64,000 nucleotides of DNA from Caprella mutica (Eukaryota; Arthropoda; Malacostraca; Amphipoda; Caprellidae). How positions within the stretch are numbered: position 1 is the stretch's first letter; each line of letters starts with the position of its first letter. The notes under the pieces are model-generated. The model was not told the DNA's origin. It did not search any database and was given only the letters and a program-made list of their open reading frames with translations. Shown here in pieces: positions 46,209 to 58,451 of the stretch. The stretch lies in contig CANNZV010000331.1 of the NCBI GenBank assembly GCA_947561585.1, forward strand, positions 186,001 through 250,000. Reading direction: 5' to 3'. A program made the translations under genes and the position numbers.

Positions 46209-46500
46209 TTAGTATGTCTTTGATGAACCATCCATCGAATTTGCTGCCTCTGTTTTATTTGGGGAAATACTGAATAATTCAAACATTGACAAACTTACAA
46301 ATGGAAGAACAAAATGATCTATCAGACCATTCCGCATTCGAAGAGTTCAATGTATTGGAAAATGAAATCGTCAGAGAAATGACAGGGGCTTGTATCAGAT
46401 TAAAGTCTGTGAAAAAGTCTTCTGAAACTGAGATGTGAGCATCAGTTGAAACAGAAATGAAACATTGGCAATGTTCATTGTCCACATCACTTTAAAATGT
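46209..46500 (+). pseudogene. Coding-like debris, unknown protein
   Basis: After a CATTTAG acceptor-like site comes YVFDEPSIEFAASVLFGEIL (46209 on). A shift into the next frame near 46300 then gives MEEQNDLSDHSAFEEFNVLE and a basic segment, ending at a TGA near 46436. The same frame resumes for about 20 codons after that stop. Acidic, mixed composition and frame hand-over suggest an old exon with a frameshift. A second patch at 46900-47130 behaves similarly (FAEFPIALRLFFRISKSEQF, then EEANKITPMRTVDVECID in another frame). I do not recognise either. They may belong to one decayed gene or be unrelated. Confidence 0.3.
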
Positions 46501-49047
46501 TGTGAATTAAATTCAGTTGCATTAACAAATACTAATTTAATCTAGATCATAATTTAGATGAATGAACTACAAAGGTAATTAGCAGACTGAGTTTTGTTTA
46601 TCTAAAAGACTTTTTCCTTCGAATTTAGGGATATATGTATCTAGTTTGAAAGGATGGGAATGAGAATTGGTGGGGCTGGAATAGGTGAATCTTATTGATT
46701 TGAGTTTAAAAGGTAAATATATGTGGAATTGGAGATGTACGATGATTTTGAACTGTTTATAATAGTTTCTTAATAACAAAATTAAAGTAGTGGAATTAAA
46801 TCATTTTTATTTTTCTGAAATTAGGTTATTCATAATTTTTTTTCAAATTTGAATTCTGCTATTTCTCATGTTTCATTTGAACTGACTGATTCGAACTCCA
46901 TTCCTAATTTTGCGGAATTCCCTATAGCGCTCAGGTTATTTTTTCGAATCTCTAAGTCAGAACAGTTTATCACAGAAGATAATGGATTAAAATTGATTAA
47001 GAGTCATCGGTAGAAATATGGAAACTTTTTGATGAAAATTGATGGTTAGTTGCCGAAGAAGCAAATAAAATTACACCAATGAGAACTGTGGACGTGGAAT
47101 GCATTGATGAACGTTGAGATTGATTTTTACACGCCACTGAATATCTATTTCATGGTTAATTAAACTCTATATGAAAAGATAATTATAATTGATACTTTAC
47201 TAATAATGTAACAATTACTGCTATGATGAATAGCATATTCATGATAGACTCAGTTACTTCCAAGATAAATATGATATTACTTATAATACCTACTATATTT
47301 TATTTACTTTTCGGTTGTACATTCAATAAAACTGATTCAAGTTATAGAAAATCGTTACGAAACAAACGAAACAACTAATTTTTTCTCTTCTTGATTTTAT
47401 CAACCTGATGGCACAGTGTGGGGATATGAGGGACCATTATTAAAGAAAACGTAGAATTTATTTTCCATTTATTATTTTTCATATAAGAATTTATGATCTA
47501 TTCGCTAACATGAATTAAATTTCATATATTCATAGCATTCATGTGATTTCCAATCATAACTTTATATGAACATTTTGTAGGTTTCGTTAATCTTCATCTC
47601 GATGATTGATGTAACACATTGGAAATATATTTGAAAGGATGATACTTGAATTAACTTCTGATTTTCAATACTTTATTTTAGCGTCAAAATTGAATTTGGA
47701 ACTCTTGTATATTGATAAATTTCTTTTATATGATCCTATTTTAATATCTCAACAATTTCATTTATATTATTCAATGACAATTGTATGTTAAACTTACAAT
47801 AATGTTTTAATGTATTATTTGTACATCCTAATAAATAGACATTATTTTCAACATATATCTATAATCAGTATAAAAAAATAGTAAAAAAATAGCTCAATAA
47901 ATATCTTCTTTATAATATTCAGAACATATCGCTATGAAAGTGCGATTAAAACCTCCCTGAAAAGGTAATGAAATATTATTACTATTTACCGTAGACTAAA
48001 GCGTACTTTTTATCACCATTCTTTGGCAATAAACGTGAAGTTAGTGCAAAATGAATTCATATATTCAGTGAAATAAATGCTTATGATAATATCAGTGGGT
48101 AGTAATTAGAATTTTGGAATAATTAAGAAGTGAACGCAATACAACTATCAATAAATTTGAAATGAAATAGTATTTCTATTATCTGTGGATTTAAGAAACT
48201 AATACTGATCTCTATGACACAATTTATAGAACTAGCATTTCCTTCCCTTTTCATTGTTCTTGATATTCATTGCCGTATTAATTTTCTATACTATTCTATG
48301 TGCAAATTAAAGCAAATATTCTTTTTCTTCTAGCAGCAGCACAGAAAGAATGAAGTTATTCAGAGAGGAGAGAATGTGTCCCAACTTTAATATTTCTCCA
48401 TTTTCTTGAAGGTTAAATAGGGTAATTCTAACGAATATTTTAGGGACGAAAATTTTTTCTGGTGAGCAGAGACTGAAAAATAATCGAAAGGGAAAATGTC
48501 TCGGGACAAACACGATTTTTAATTTGTTGGCGATAATAATTTGTGTTCCAGGCTGAAATGCTGTATGTTATCAATTGATTTACTTGGAAAGAAGAAATGA
48601 TTTACCAGATCCAACTTGAAAGAAATAGTTGTATTTTTATATCTCCATTAACAGTGGAAGTTAAAGTGTAATAAAGGAGAGTTAAAGAGACTGAGATGAA
48701 TTCCGTATCATGTTCGCAAACTATTCTGAAAAAAATAGTAATTGAATTTTTTTTAATTGCTTGATATATAGATTTTGATTAATTTAATTCCAAATTATTG
48801 GTTTGCTGGTATCTGTTGATTTGATCCTAAGTCAGTAATCAATATTCAAGTACTGAATATTTAATATAAAAGAACATCCTAACCAAAACATCAAACTAAA
48901 ATCTCAATGTGAGCTATTGCATGGAAGTATATTTTTTTCCCATATCCCATTTCTCTGGACCAGATGTAAGGATTACAGGTCAAACTTTTTCTCGGTCGGC
49001 ATTAAAGAACTTTGTGTTCCTTTTCCCTTCTTCCAATTGACTCCAGT
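46501..49047. other. Mostly AT-rich spacer
   Basis: Apart from the coding-like patch at 46900-47130 noted above, I see no exon, RNA gene or clear element. Frames are short on both strands. Confidence 0.4.
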
Positions 49048-49192
49048 GTTGAATATAGATTATCACACTAATTTATGAACATTATCACCAACTGGTGGTA
49101 GGTGACATTTCTTATGGAACCAATCTCCTTTCTGACTGTTTTCATGGTTTTTAGTATTTATTTACCTTTTAATGGCAGCTATATGGCAGTTG
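49048..49192 (+). repeat. Interspersed 135-bp repeat, copy 2
   Basis: Matches 43890-44035 and 55075-55190: GAACATTATCACCAACTGGT, GGTAGG, TTATGGAACCAATCTCCTTT, CTGACTGTTTTC, TATTTATTTACCTTTTAATG and TATATGGCAGTTGGTTCC. Confidence 0.7.
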
Positions 49193-50229
49193 GTTCCAAA
49201 GCAGTCTTGATTTAACTTATTTAATTGATATATATACTTTTCATCATAATTCAGTTTACTGCAATTTACAAACTCCTACAGTAACTCATAAAACTGTCAT
49301 CTCTCAGTCATTCCCAATGATTTGGTTATATTTTTCCACTACTGATTTTTCTGCTGATACTGGCAAAGCTTGTGGTCAAATTCCGGTGTTGATCTGATTG
49401 AAATTCAGTGCGAATTCATAGATAAATCTTTTTGAAATATTTGCAGCCATTCCTGAAGTACGTTTGATAAATGGCAAAAGGTTTTTATTTAGTTCCTATA
49501 CGTGTCTAAATGATCAGAATTAAAATATGAAAATATATTTCTAGAGGAATATATATACTAATGAGAAATCGGTTCCTCAATACTATCCAATAACCATATC
49601 AATATTTTAGTGTGGGATGATATCTTTCTTTCAATTTATTTCCTACTCAATATATTATTGAATAAAGTAATAATTCAATTTATTTCTTACTCTTTTAATT
49701 ATTGAAGAAAGTATTATTATTATGTCAAGATAATTTCAATTTTCTCTGTAATACAATGAAGCTACATTATTCAGCGTATTAAAATTGTTTCAGTTAATAT
49801 ATCAAGTATTTATTATTTCACACTAATTGCTAGATATAACAACTCATATTCTATTTAACTGTTAATTATGTCTGGAACTAGAAGTTATTTTTAATACTTC
49901 GGAATAATTTATTAGTTTCAAGATGAGATTAACTTGAATAAATTAATTAGGTTAATGATCTCATAAATCAATTATGTAAGGTAATCAAAGATTATATTCT
50001 ATTTTATATGATTATTACTTTCAACTGTATCGACAATACATTATTTTCTGATGTCTATTAAAAGTATCTAAAGAATGTGTATTTGGCGTAAATATTAATC
50101 ACAATATATAAAAATATTGAATATCTAAGTTCAACTAAATTCATTGACGCTGATGAGTTTCATTGTAAGATATTCCATGCTTTTCTCGTTATTCTATTTA
50201 AACCACTCACTTGTAATATCTTCATAATT
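49193..50229. other. AT-rich spacer, no gene seen
   Basis: Nothing supportable. A short direct repeat of AATTTATTTCxTACTC lies near 49636-49694. Confidence 0.4.
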
Positions 50230-50382
50230 TTATTTCTCGATAAGTCTATAAATATCGCAAATTTTACTTTTTATCGCAATCCCATCCAGTCTGTCTGCAA
50301 GAAAAGGGTGCCCCATCAATCTCTCCAATTCTGACATCGTAAATTCTCGTTGTTGTGAGAGATGCAACTTCTTGACCTCCAT
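50230..50382 (-). CDS. Candidate short coding segment, unknown protein
   Basis: A 50-codon minus-strand frame runs from ATG (50382-50380) to TAA (50232-50230). It has balanced, helical composition (LHLSQQREFTMSELERLMGH, then LADRLDGIAIKSKICDIYRL) and GC well above the flanks. Upstream in the same frame, beyond a single TAA, reading continues as AALAIHNGDSA. This suggests either a pseudogene with a recent stop or a real start at the ATG. No domain is recognised. It may be the last exon of a gene or a relic. Confidence 0.35.
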   Translation of the reverse strand: MEVKKLHLSQQREFTMSELERLMGHPFLADRLDGIAIKSKICDIYRLIEK

Positions 50383-50854
50383 AATGCAGAATTCTTAGGC
50401 AGAGTCGCCGTTATGAATGGCAAGGGCTGCTAACCATATTTGGTTTATTATTATTTATGAGAGAGCAGCATGGAAGGGATATACTTTGCACTTTTCCATG
50501 GTGCTGGTGATCGGAATCTAATCATTGGCTATGAGAAAATTTCATAAAGATTGTTTTCGATTTGGACACTATTTGAAATTTAGGAAAACAGTAATAACTC
50601 TAATGAGGACACTGTTAGTAATACAGGGACACAGTATAAGAGCTACAATTTGGTCCATTTCAGCATTATAGGGACAATATAGTTAGTAACTACAATGAAG
50701 AGACTCTTATCAGTTTAGTGACACATTTGATATTCAATTTAAGAAAAATGTAGCCATAAAATAGGTTCCCAATGAGTACTCCAATTAAGTGACGGTAGCA
50801 GTATAGGGTTACAAAGAGTATTACTTCAATTTGGGACAAAGGTCATTGACACCA

Positions 50855-51165
50855 CTCCCCACCACCTCAGAAGATACACACCAGACGAAATTCTAATCGG
50901 GAAAGTATAACAGTCTTTAAATATGAACGAATTTTATCAAACACAATATTCACTGATTCTAACTCTCCTGTTTATTCTCAGGCACATCACTCTCAGGATA
51001 TAGACACCAGACAATATTCTTAACGGGGAAGTACACTAGTCTTAAATACTGAACTAATTTTATCAAATCATAATATTCATTACTTCAAACTTATTTATTC
51101 ATTCTCAGTTGCATCACTCCCCTCCAGCCCTTCCCTCTACACACCAGACGTTATTGACACAGTCT
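50855..51165 (+). repeat. About 125-bp tandem duplication (2.3 copies)
   Basis: Each copy reads CATCACTC..., ACACCAGACGAAATTCTAAT, CGGGGAAGTA, a GTCTTAAATA block, GAACTAATTTTATCAAA, then TTTATTCTCAG. The third copy stops after ACACACCAGACG. Copies are clearly diverged, so the duplication is old. Confidence 0.8.
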
Positions 51166-52579
51166 GTCATGAATCAGGATGATTGATCTGCTGAGTGTTG
51201 ACAAATAATTTGGACGGAGGTTAAGCATACAATCATTTGGAAACCTATTCTGGTAATATAAATACTCCTACATTAACGGGGAGAATGTAAGTGATAATAA
51301 TTTGAGCTTGCTACTCAGTTTGGGTTGATATCAAATTATCTAATTATCTCATATTGAAAATTTTGTAACAATAAATCAGGTTTAAATTAAAAAATCAAAT
51401 GTTGATGTTGGTTATGTTTGATTATAGTGAGTTTGTATTTCATTCATATGTTGGTATTCGATCTTGAATATTCTAAAATGTTTATGAATCGTGGAATATT
51501 ATTTTTTATTCAATTTAATTATTAATTAAAGAATGTTTGAAAAGTGTGAATACTTCCTCCTTTGATATCGATTTTTTTATTCTGAGGATTCCTGAATTTC
51601 TATCTCGATATTAATCAGTAATAAATTATGTTTTCTGGTATCAAATATGTTAAACATAACAATGATTAAATTTGAAATTATTATTTGCTTTAAAATAAAT
51701 ATTTGACAACCATAGAGTCTTTTGAAAATTCAACATCTGAATATTGTTGCTTTTCCTTGTTTAGATTATATACTTTATTTAAAAAGGTGTCCTAAGTAAC
51801 CATGGAATCTTGTGAGAATATGGGCAACTAGATGGTTAGATGGGCAAGAGAGGGCAAATATGAAGAGTAGTATAGAAATTACATGGTGATAATGTGTTTT
51901 CCATTCTCATAGAATGCTACTTTGGGAGAAGGTTGGTTCAATGTGGCGAATTCATCCCTGATTAATATATAGTATATCAACCAATATGGTTTCAATATAA
52001 CAGCAAATGCTATCACCATGTTGGCTCATTTTGTAAAAAGACACACAATACCAATACAATTCGTCAACCTACCGCACACATGTGCCCCAATAACTTGTGT
52101 TGCTTGAGGTGGTATGAACAATTGAACATTGTTATGTTTATAAAAATATGTATGATAAATCGCAATAACGCAAACAAATAACCTAGTGAATATTTCATTT
52201 ACTAAAAGTAAAATATATCCCTGACACTCCTCATTGCAAGATATTTCCAGAATGTCATTGCTAGAATGTGGCGAGAAAATCTTAGAGAATCTCCATGCAA
52301 TATTCAGGCAATAAGAAGTGGCTATAATGAAGTAAAAAGAAACTCTACGGAATATATACTCCTCAAGTGATGTCTCGGAATAGAAGAATATTCTTCCTTA
52401 TATGAGAGGTTATTATATAAACTTGATGGAAAAATGAGATCGGCATAAAAAGATCATTCTTGGGGACATTTTCAGATTAAAAAAATCTATTTTTTTTGCA
52501 AGCAAATTATTTAGATTTCACTGTTTCGTTTGTTTGGAAGTATATTTTTTGATAATTATTATAAATTTATGTTTTAATC
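51166..52579. other. AT-rich spacer, no gene seen
   Basis: No exon supported. The patch at 51780-52110 is slightly GC-richer but broken in all frames. Confidence 0.4.
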
Positions 52580-52750
52580 ACTTCCTCTCGCCTCCTCTCA
52601 TCTCCTCTTACCTCCTCTCACCTCTTCTCATCTCCTCTCACCTCCTCTCACCTCCTCTCATCTCCTCTTACCTCCTCTCACCTCTTCTCATCTCCTCTCA
52701 CCTCCTCTCACCTTCTATCATCTCCTTTCAACTTCTCTCACATCCTCTCA
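52580..52750 (+). repeat. Polypyrimidine 10-bp array with perfect 60-bp duplication
   Basis: About 17 units of CCTCCTCTCA and variants (TCTCCTCTTA, CCTCTTCTCA). Six units at 52591-52650 are repeated exactly at 52651-52710. Apart from the A closing each unit the strand is nearly all C and T. The frame at 52534-52761 (Ser/Pro/Leu/Ile repeats) comes from the array. Confidence 0.96.
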
Positions 52751-54483
52751 ATTCTTTTTAATCATTTCTATCAATCAGAAATTATATTCCATTTACTTCA
52801 TTCTTACAACAAAGTTTCTGCATCAACAATAATATTTTTTAATCTCTAGAGAATAATAATACAATTGCATTCCCTCTTCATTGAATTCATTTATTATTAT
52901 AAAACTTTTATCTAAGTAGGATCCTTTTTTATTTCGTACACTTTTCATAGAATTATTTCACTATTGCTCTACTTTCTGATTTTATCTACGGACAATACTA
53001 TTATAATGTTCTATTTACATTCTATTGAAAAGAATGTATAACATATAAATGGTCTTTATATTGCACACTGTGAAGAGTATACTCTGATTTTGCTTTCGAC
53101 ATTAATTGGTATACATCTAATATATTTATTCAATTTGTTACGAAAAATACTCGAATCATTCTAAATCTTTTATATATTCTGAGTTGTTTATATCAATACA
53201 TATCACAATTTGAAACAGTCGTATAATATAAATAATAGTAATCGAATATTTCGATTTATTATATTATTATACATAAACAAAAAGATACTAAAATCATACT
53301 AATTAATTTTATTCTATATTTTGAATAAAACATTGAAATGTAAAATATTGAGCGAAAAGGAAGATAAGAAATACCTTTAAAGTTTCGTGCAAATTCTCTT
53401 CCTTCACCAAACATTTCTCATTGTCTCAAACTCAATGCAAATAATTGCTAGGAAATAAAAAAGTAATTATGCCATTCTTCTGCAATCGGATAAAGCAATA
53501 GAGTGGGAAACTGAGAAGCTTTCTCTTACATTTGAAAGAAATATAGTACACTAAATGTTTTATATTTTATTTTATTTATATTACAGTAAGCAGTAAGTAA
53601 ATTTTAGTAAGTAAATTATCAATTTAAAATTAAAATTATTTTACATCAGAATATTTCATATTTTAATAGTTCTTTTTCTCTTTCTAATTTTAGCATTTTC
53701 CAATTCTAGATTACCTATTTTTATTTTATATATATCTCTATTATTTTTACCATTTCCATTTTTAGTATCTACATTTTTCTCTTTTTATTTTCATTTTTTT
53801 ATTACTAGTTTTTCTATTCTTTTCTTCCCAGCTCAAGGGATCATCTCAATGGCTTACAAAGTAAGAAAAAGTAATAGCTTTTATGATGCAAATTCAAATA
53901 TCTGATGAGAAAAGGTTATAATCAGTTATCACGAATTAATTTTATAAACTTTTATATGTAAATCCGATTTTATCACTAGCTTCAAAATAGAGAAAAAAAT
54001 CTCCACGGTGTATTTTTTTAGATTGAAGTACATGCTACTCTATCACAGTAGTCTGTGATTGAAGTAATTAAACTGTAAATAAAATTCTACGTTTGGAAAG
54101 AAAATATAAATTCCATGCTTTCAATTTCTGACATTCTACAGAACCTTACTTTATTCCATTCTTATTCTATTCGTATTTTATTGGCGCCGCACACTACACT
54201 GAAAAATTCACAAAACGTGATGAAAATTTACGAATCGGCACATCCGTCAATAGGCAGATATGAAATATTTTTAGCGTATCACGTCTTTTATTCAATGATT
54301 CAAGGTGCAATAAATTCAGCATTCTTCTGTTGCTGTCAGAATTTAGACACTATTCCTATTTCTATTGAAATATTGAGATATGCGGAAAAATGATATGATT
54401 GATGTTTTAATATATCCTTTTGTCACATCGGTCAATTTCTTAGTGATAAATATTACAATTAAAGTAATACAGACTCTCAGCCA
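52751..54483. other. AT-rich spacer, no gene seen
   Basis: A T-rich, loosely repeated (ATTTTT, TTTTTAC) low-complexity tract lies at 53680-53830. The 92-codon plus frame at 54115-54393 has no recognisable domain. Nothing else found. Confidence 0.4.
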
Positions 54484-55505
54484 GACAATTCGCCGTGGAC
54501 AATTCACCGTGGACAATTCGCCGTGAGGACAACTCGCCGCTAGGACAATTCGCCGCCAAAACAACTCATCATGTGATATATGTTTTACAACCGTATACAC
54601 CATTTATTTATAGAAAATATTTTAAATATAAGCGGCGTGTTGTAAATTAATCATCAAATTTTCTTAGCAGTGTTTGGAAATGTTTTCTTTTCCATTTCAA
54701 AAGTTAAATATAATGTTTTTTCAACTATTATATGAACATAGCGTGTGTTGTATAACAATAACATTTTCTTCCTTATATTTGAAAGTATTTTGCTATAAAT
54801 AATTTGCTATTGGAAAGAAAACAAGTTCCGGTGTCTTCTTAATACGTTTAATGACTTATCAAAATTACTTTAGTTTAAAACTAGTACATCAGTGCAAATT
54901 AATTAAGGTTATTTAACTACGAAGTCTTATATTTTTGTCTTAGGTAGGCTACTGATTTACATTTACTATCACCTCTTCATTTTCCTCTTTTATTCGTGAG
55001 TGCAGTCGTCGGTGCTTGTGTTCTTTCTCATATCATTCCTTGGTAAGTGATTACATCCCCGAAATAGCTTTTCTTCAATCACGAGCATCGTCACGGACTG
55101 GTGGTTGGTTCCTTTGTTATAGGAGTCACTTTCCTTTCTCACTTTTTCTTCCTGTCTCTTGTATTTGATTTCCTTTTTACGTCAAATACTTCTAAATTTA
55201 TATTAATAGGTCTAATATTCTTTGCAGTCTGAAAAATTCTCACAGATATAACAAAAGAAACTAATTAATTGAAATAATAAAATTTGTCAACTACTGTTTT
55301 ACGTCAGTCTTGAGCGTATAGAAGCAAATCAATGTTCAAATTTATTATTTTTCAAATATTTGTAAATCATGTATACGCCGGCCAAACATAAATCACGCGG
55401 CGAGTTGTCCTGGCGGCGAGTTGTCCTAGCGGCGAGTTGTCCTCAAGGCAAATTGTCCGCGTCAAGTTGTCCGGCGGCGAATTGTCCGGCGGCGAGTTGT
55501 CCTAG
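54484..55505. mobile_element. Foldback-like element B (about 1.0 kb)
   Basis: The left arm (54484-54605) and right arm (55365-55505) are inverted copies made of tandem subrepeats of GGACAACTCGCCGC: about six on the left, about seven on the right. They are followed inward by a unique block GTGATATATGTTTTACAACC / GTGATTTATGTTTGGCCGGC and GTATACA. The arms are strikingly GC-rich against an AT-rich core of about 760 bp, which contains a copy of the 135-bp interspersed repeat. No transposase. The design (subrepeat-built inverted ends, non-coding core) is that of foldback elements. No clear target duplication. Confidence 0.83.
55075..55190 (+). repeat. Interspersed 135-bp repeat, copy 3 (inside foldback B)
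   Basis: GAGCATCGTCACGGACTGGT, GGTTGG, TTATAGGAGTCACTTTCCTT, CTCACTTTTTC and CTTGTATTTGATTTCCTTTT align with the copies at 43890 and 49048. Its 3' part is shorter or more diverged. It lies within the core of foldback B. Confidence 0.65.
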
Positions 55506-57713
55506 AACCTAATTATAGTTTGGAATCACTTATAAATTGTTTGAATATTTGTTACCAATGTATAATTAGTTTATACTCTATTTTGTCATCTATAATTTAT
55601 AGCTGATGCGCATTTCTATATATATTTTCGTCAATGCAAAAATATTTTATTCATTTCAGTTCCCATAAAATCACGTCTTAGGTGAAATACATTGTAATAA
55701 AAGGTTATTCTGGTCACTGGACGCAAATTCTGTTCAATTCAGTCTCTGTAATTTGATTATTCAAACAAAATGGTAATATTTGCTTTTTTCTTCCATTTTT
55801 TTGGAGGGGAATAAAAGACTTGGTTTATTCCAATAGTCAATAGTAATTATATTTGATATGGTTAATAACTTAATGGAATAAATATTAAACCTAAAGGAAA
55901 TTTGAATTGATATATCTTCCAAAAAAATATAAAATATAATGAAATATTGGATAAATATATGATGAAAAAAATTTATAAATATTAATTCAAATAATAGCAA
56001 ATAATATGAAACAGTTGATAAATAATAATTTAGATCACAAAACAAAGGAATACTAATAATGAACATGAATCAGAAGATAAATAATAATAATAAAGAACAT
56101 GAGAGAGTAGTTAAATAATATTAGAGGCATTAGACATGACTGTAGTAATATCAATTAGAACTGTACATAGAGATGAGTTTAAATAACAGTAAAAGTTACT
56201 TCCCATTAATAATAATGAGGAATGTAATGAACTCTAATTTGATGTTAATTAATAGTGTAAACAAATGAAATAAACACATTAACAACTCTTGCTCTACGTA
56301 TTACATTATGATGAATAAATACATGTGAACATTACGTTTCTCAATGTATTACAATATAATGAATATATGCATGTGATTAATAGTTTTTCTCTACTAATCA
56401 CAGTATGATGAATTAAAATATGTGTAAATAATTAAATATTGATGTATAAATTAGATTTAATTACATGTGTAATTGTTAAAAGTATAAATCATTCGTCAAA
56501 ACAACTTTTTTCATATTTTTAATAATTTCAAAATGTGTTGTCCTTCACATTTAACCAATATTTAATCCTACTGGTCATTATTTTTGATAAGATTAGCATA
56601 ATAAATTAAATTAAATGTCAGCCCAAAGTTATTATTAATTAATGTTATAAATACTAAATCTATTTACACTTCCCAATGCATTTGTAGAACATTATTATTA
56701 AAAATATTGTTCTTCATCTAATGATTGGATCACGCAACCTATTTCTCTTATAAATTATTATAACTATGTTGATATTGGTAATATATTGTAAACAATGGGC
56801 AAATAAATTGGCAATTATACTTGAATAGAGGGGTGGCACCACTAGGGTCAGATATCCCAAAACAATATATCGTTAAAATTATTATCGTCAATCGTAACTA
56901 TTTTTATACCCATATTAATTAATACAGTATTTATAAAAAAAATATTTTATGCAACGATAACCTAAAAATTCTTAGGCGTTTTTAACTATATTTTTGAAAT
57001 TTTAGACAGAAGAAACATACTTTCTAGGGCACACCGGCATAAAGAATGTTAACATTGCCGGAAATATTGGTTTGTTGTAAAAAAGGAAATGTAACTCAAT
57101 ATAATTTAGAATATTTTCATTTTCATAGAATATATTTAGTTCATGTATATATTTTATTATTTTGATGTATATTCAATAAACTTGATGTATTTTATTAGTT
57201 GATATATTATATTAGTTTAGAAAAAATTATGAAGAGTTTGAAAAAGTCGCCATTATTGTCAATTTAAATGTTCAAACAGTTCAGTCAAAGGAAAATACAT
57301 TGAACTATCCTACACTACTGTGAAGTCCATTTTCATTTCATTCATCAATACATCAGAGACACAGAATGAATGATTCATTTTTAACATCGAACACGGCTAT
57401 AAAAGAAACGGCGGGATAAATAACTTCACAAACTACTACCGAAATTCCAGAGGGATTCTGCAACATCAATGCCCCACATTTGGAATGAAAAGTCATGCTG
57501 GAAAGTGATGACCATCCATATTTTATCATAGTGATTTATAAATAATCGACTGCATTCTAAAATTGAATACATTTCAATTTAGTCAATGAGATCACAATAT
57601 TCTCATAATAAATTAAACCATTGGAAATGTAATAAAAAACAGTTTTTGTTATATTAATTAATTGATAGCTTTTTCTCCATGTTATATATTGTAATAATCT
57701 TAAAATTATATAA
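55506..57713. other. AT-rich spacer with degenerate tandem repeat
   Basis: A decayed tandem of three units of about 55-60 bp (TACGTATTACATTATGATGA...ACATGTGAAC) lies at 56285-56430. The 101-codon minus frame at 55761-56066 is Ile/Tyr/Phe-rich, as expected from composition. A GC-richer patch at 57385-57500 is too short to call. Confidence 0.4.
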
Positions 57714-57765
57714 ACTAGATGACGTGCACTTGTAGAGCGCATACCTTCTTTGCCGCTTGTAAATG
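57714..57765 (+). mobile_element. TGACCT-repeat family, 5' end only (copy 3)
   Basis: ACTAGATGACGTGCACTTGT, then AGAGCGCATACCTTCTTTGC, matches the first 45-50 bp of the element at 41312. The TGACCT body is absent, so this is a truncated or internally deleted copy. Confidence 0.65.
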
Positions 57766-58451
57766 AACTCCCTTTAAGCAGCCTTTTACCATTTACAATC
57801 GTTATCATTAGTAATTTTATAATCTCATTACCACACATGTAGTGACCAAGGTGGGAATCAATACCTGTTCATAATAGAAATAATATCCATTTAAACCTAC
57901 TATATACGGACACACATCCTATCCTCTCAAAATGTTTCGAGAAAAGGACGCTTTCGACAGATATTAGAACTTGTGTTGCAAAATACGAATGATTTTATTC
58001 GAATAAATCCTTTCATGACAAGCTTCAGTGAACCTCCGAGAATATTTGAAATACTTTTTGAAAAAGAAAAGAGGATCTTCGGATAATGGAAATAGGATCA
58101 GGTGCTATAATACCTATGTAAAATAGGACTCCAGGCACTAATTATTTACTCATGTTCCAATTAAATAAATGCATGGGATTTTAAATAAAAATATTTCTTA
58201 AAATTGTATTGGTATAATTTACAATTGCAAGATGCGATTTAAAAAATAGATTGAAATGGTTAGGAATCGCATCAAAATATTTTTTTCTATGTTTGAGATA
58301 TTAATTTTGTCGAAATGTCCGTACACGAATAGAATGAGAGCAAAAAAATACCTTCAATAGTAAGATAATGGAGAAATTCTGATGTCGATTAAAATGAGAG
58401 GAGTGAGATAGAGACAAATGAAAGGGTACCAATGACTTGTTTTCGGTGATG
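57766..58451. other. AT-rich spacer, no gene seen
   Basis: No exon or repeat supported before the 21-bp array begins. Confidence 0.4.

Noticed and set aside
52534..52761. 75-codon frame that could be read as a proline-rich protein
   Set aside because: It is created by the 10-bp pyrimidine array; the Ser-Pro-Leu-Ile pattern follows the DNA unit.
55761..56066. 101-codon minus-strand frame
   Set aside because: It is Ile/Phe/Tyr-rich as expected from AT-rich composition, with no motif and no GC elevation.
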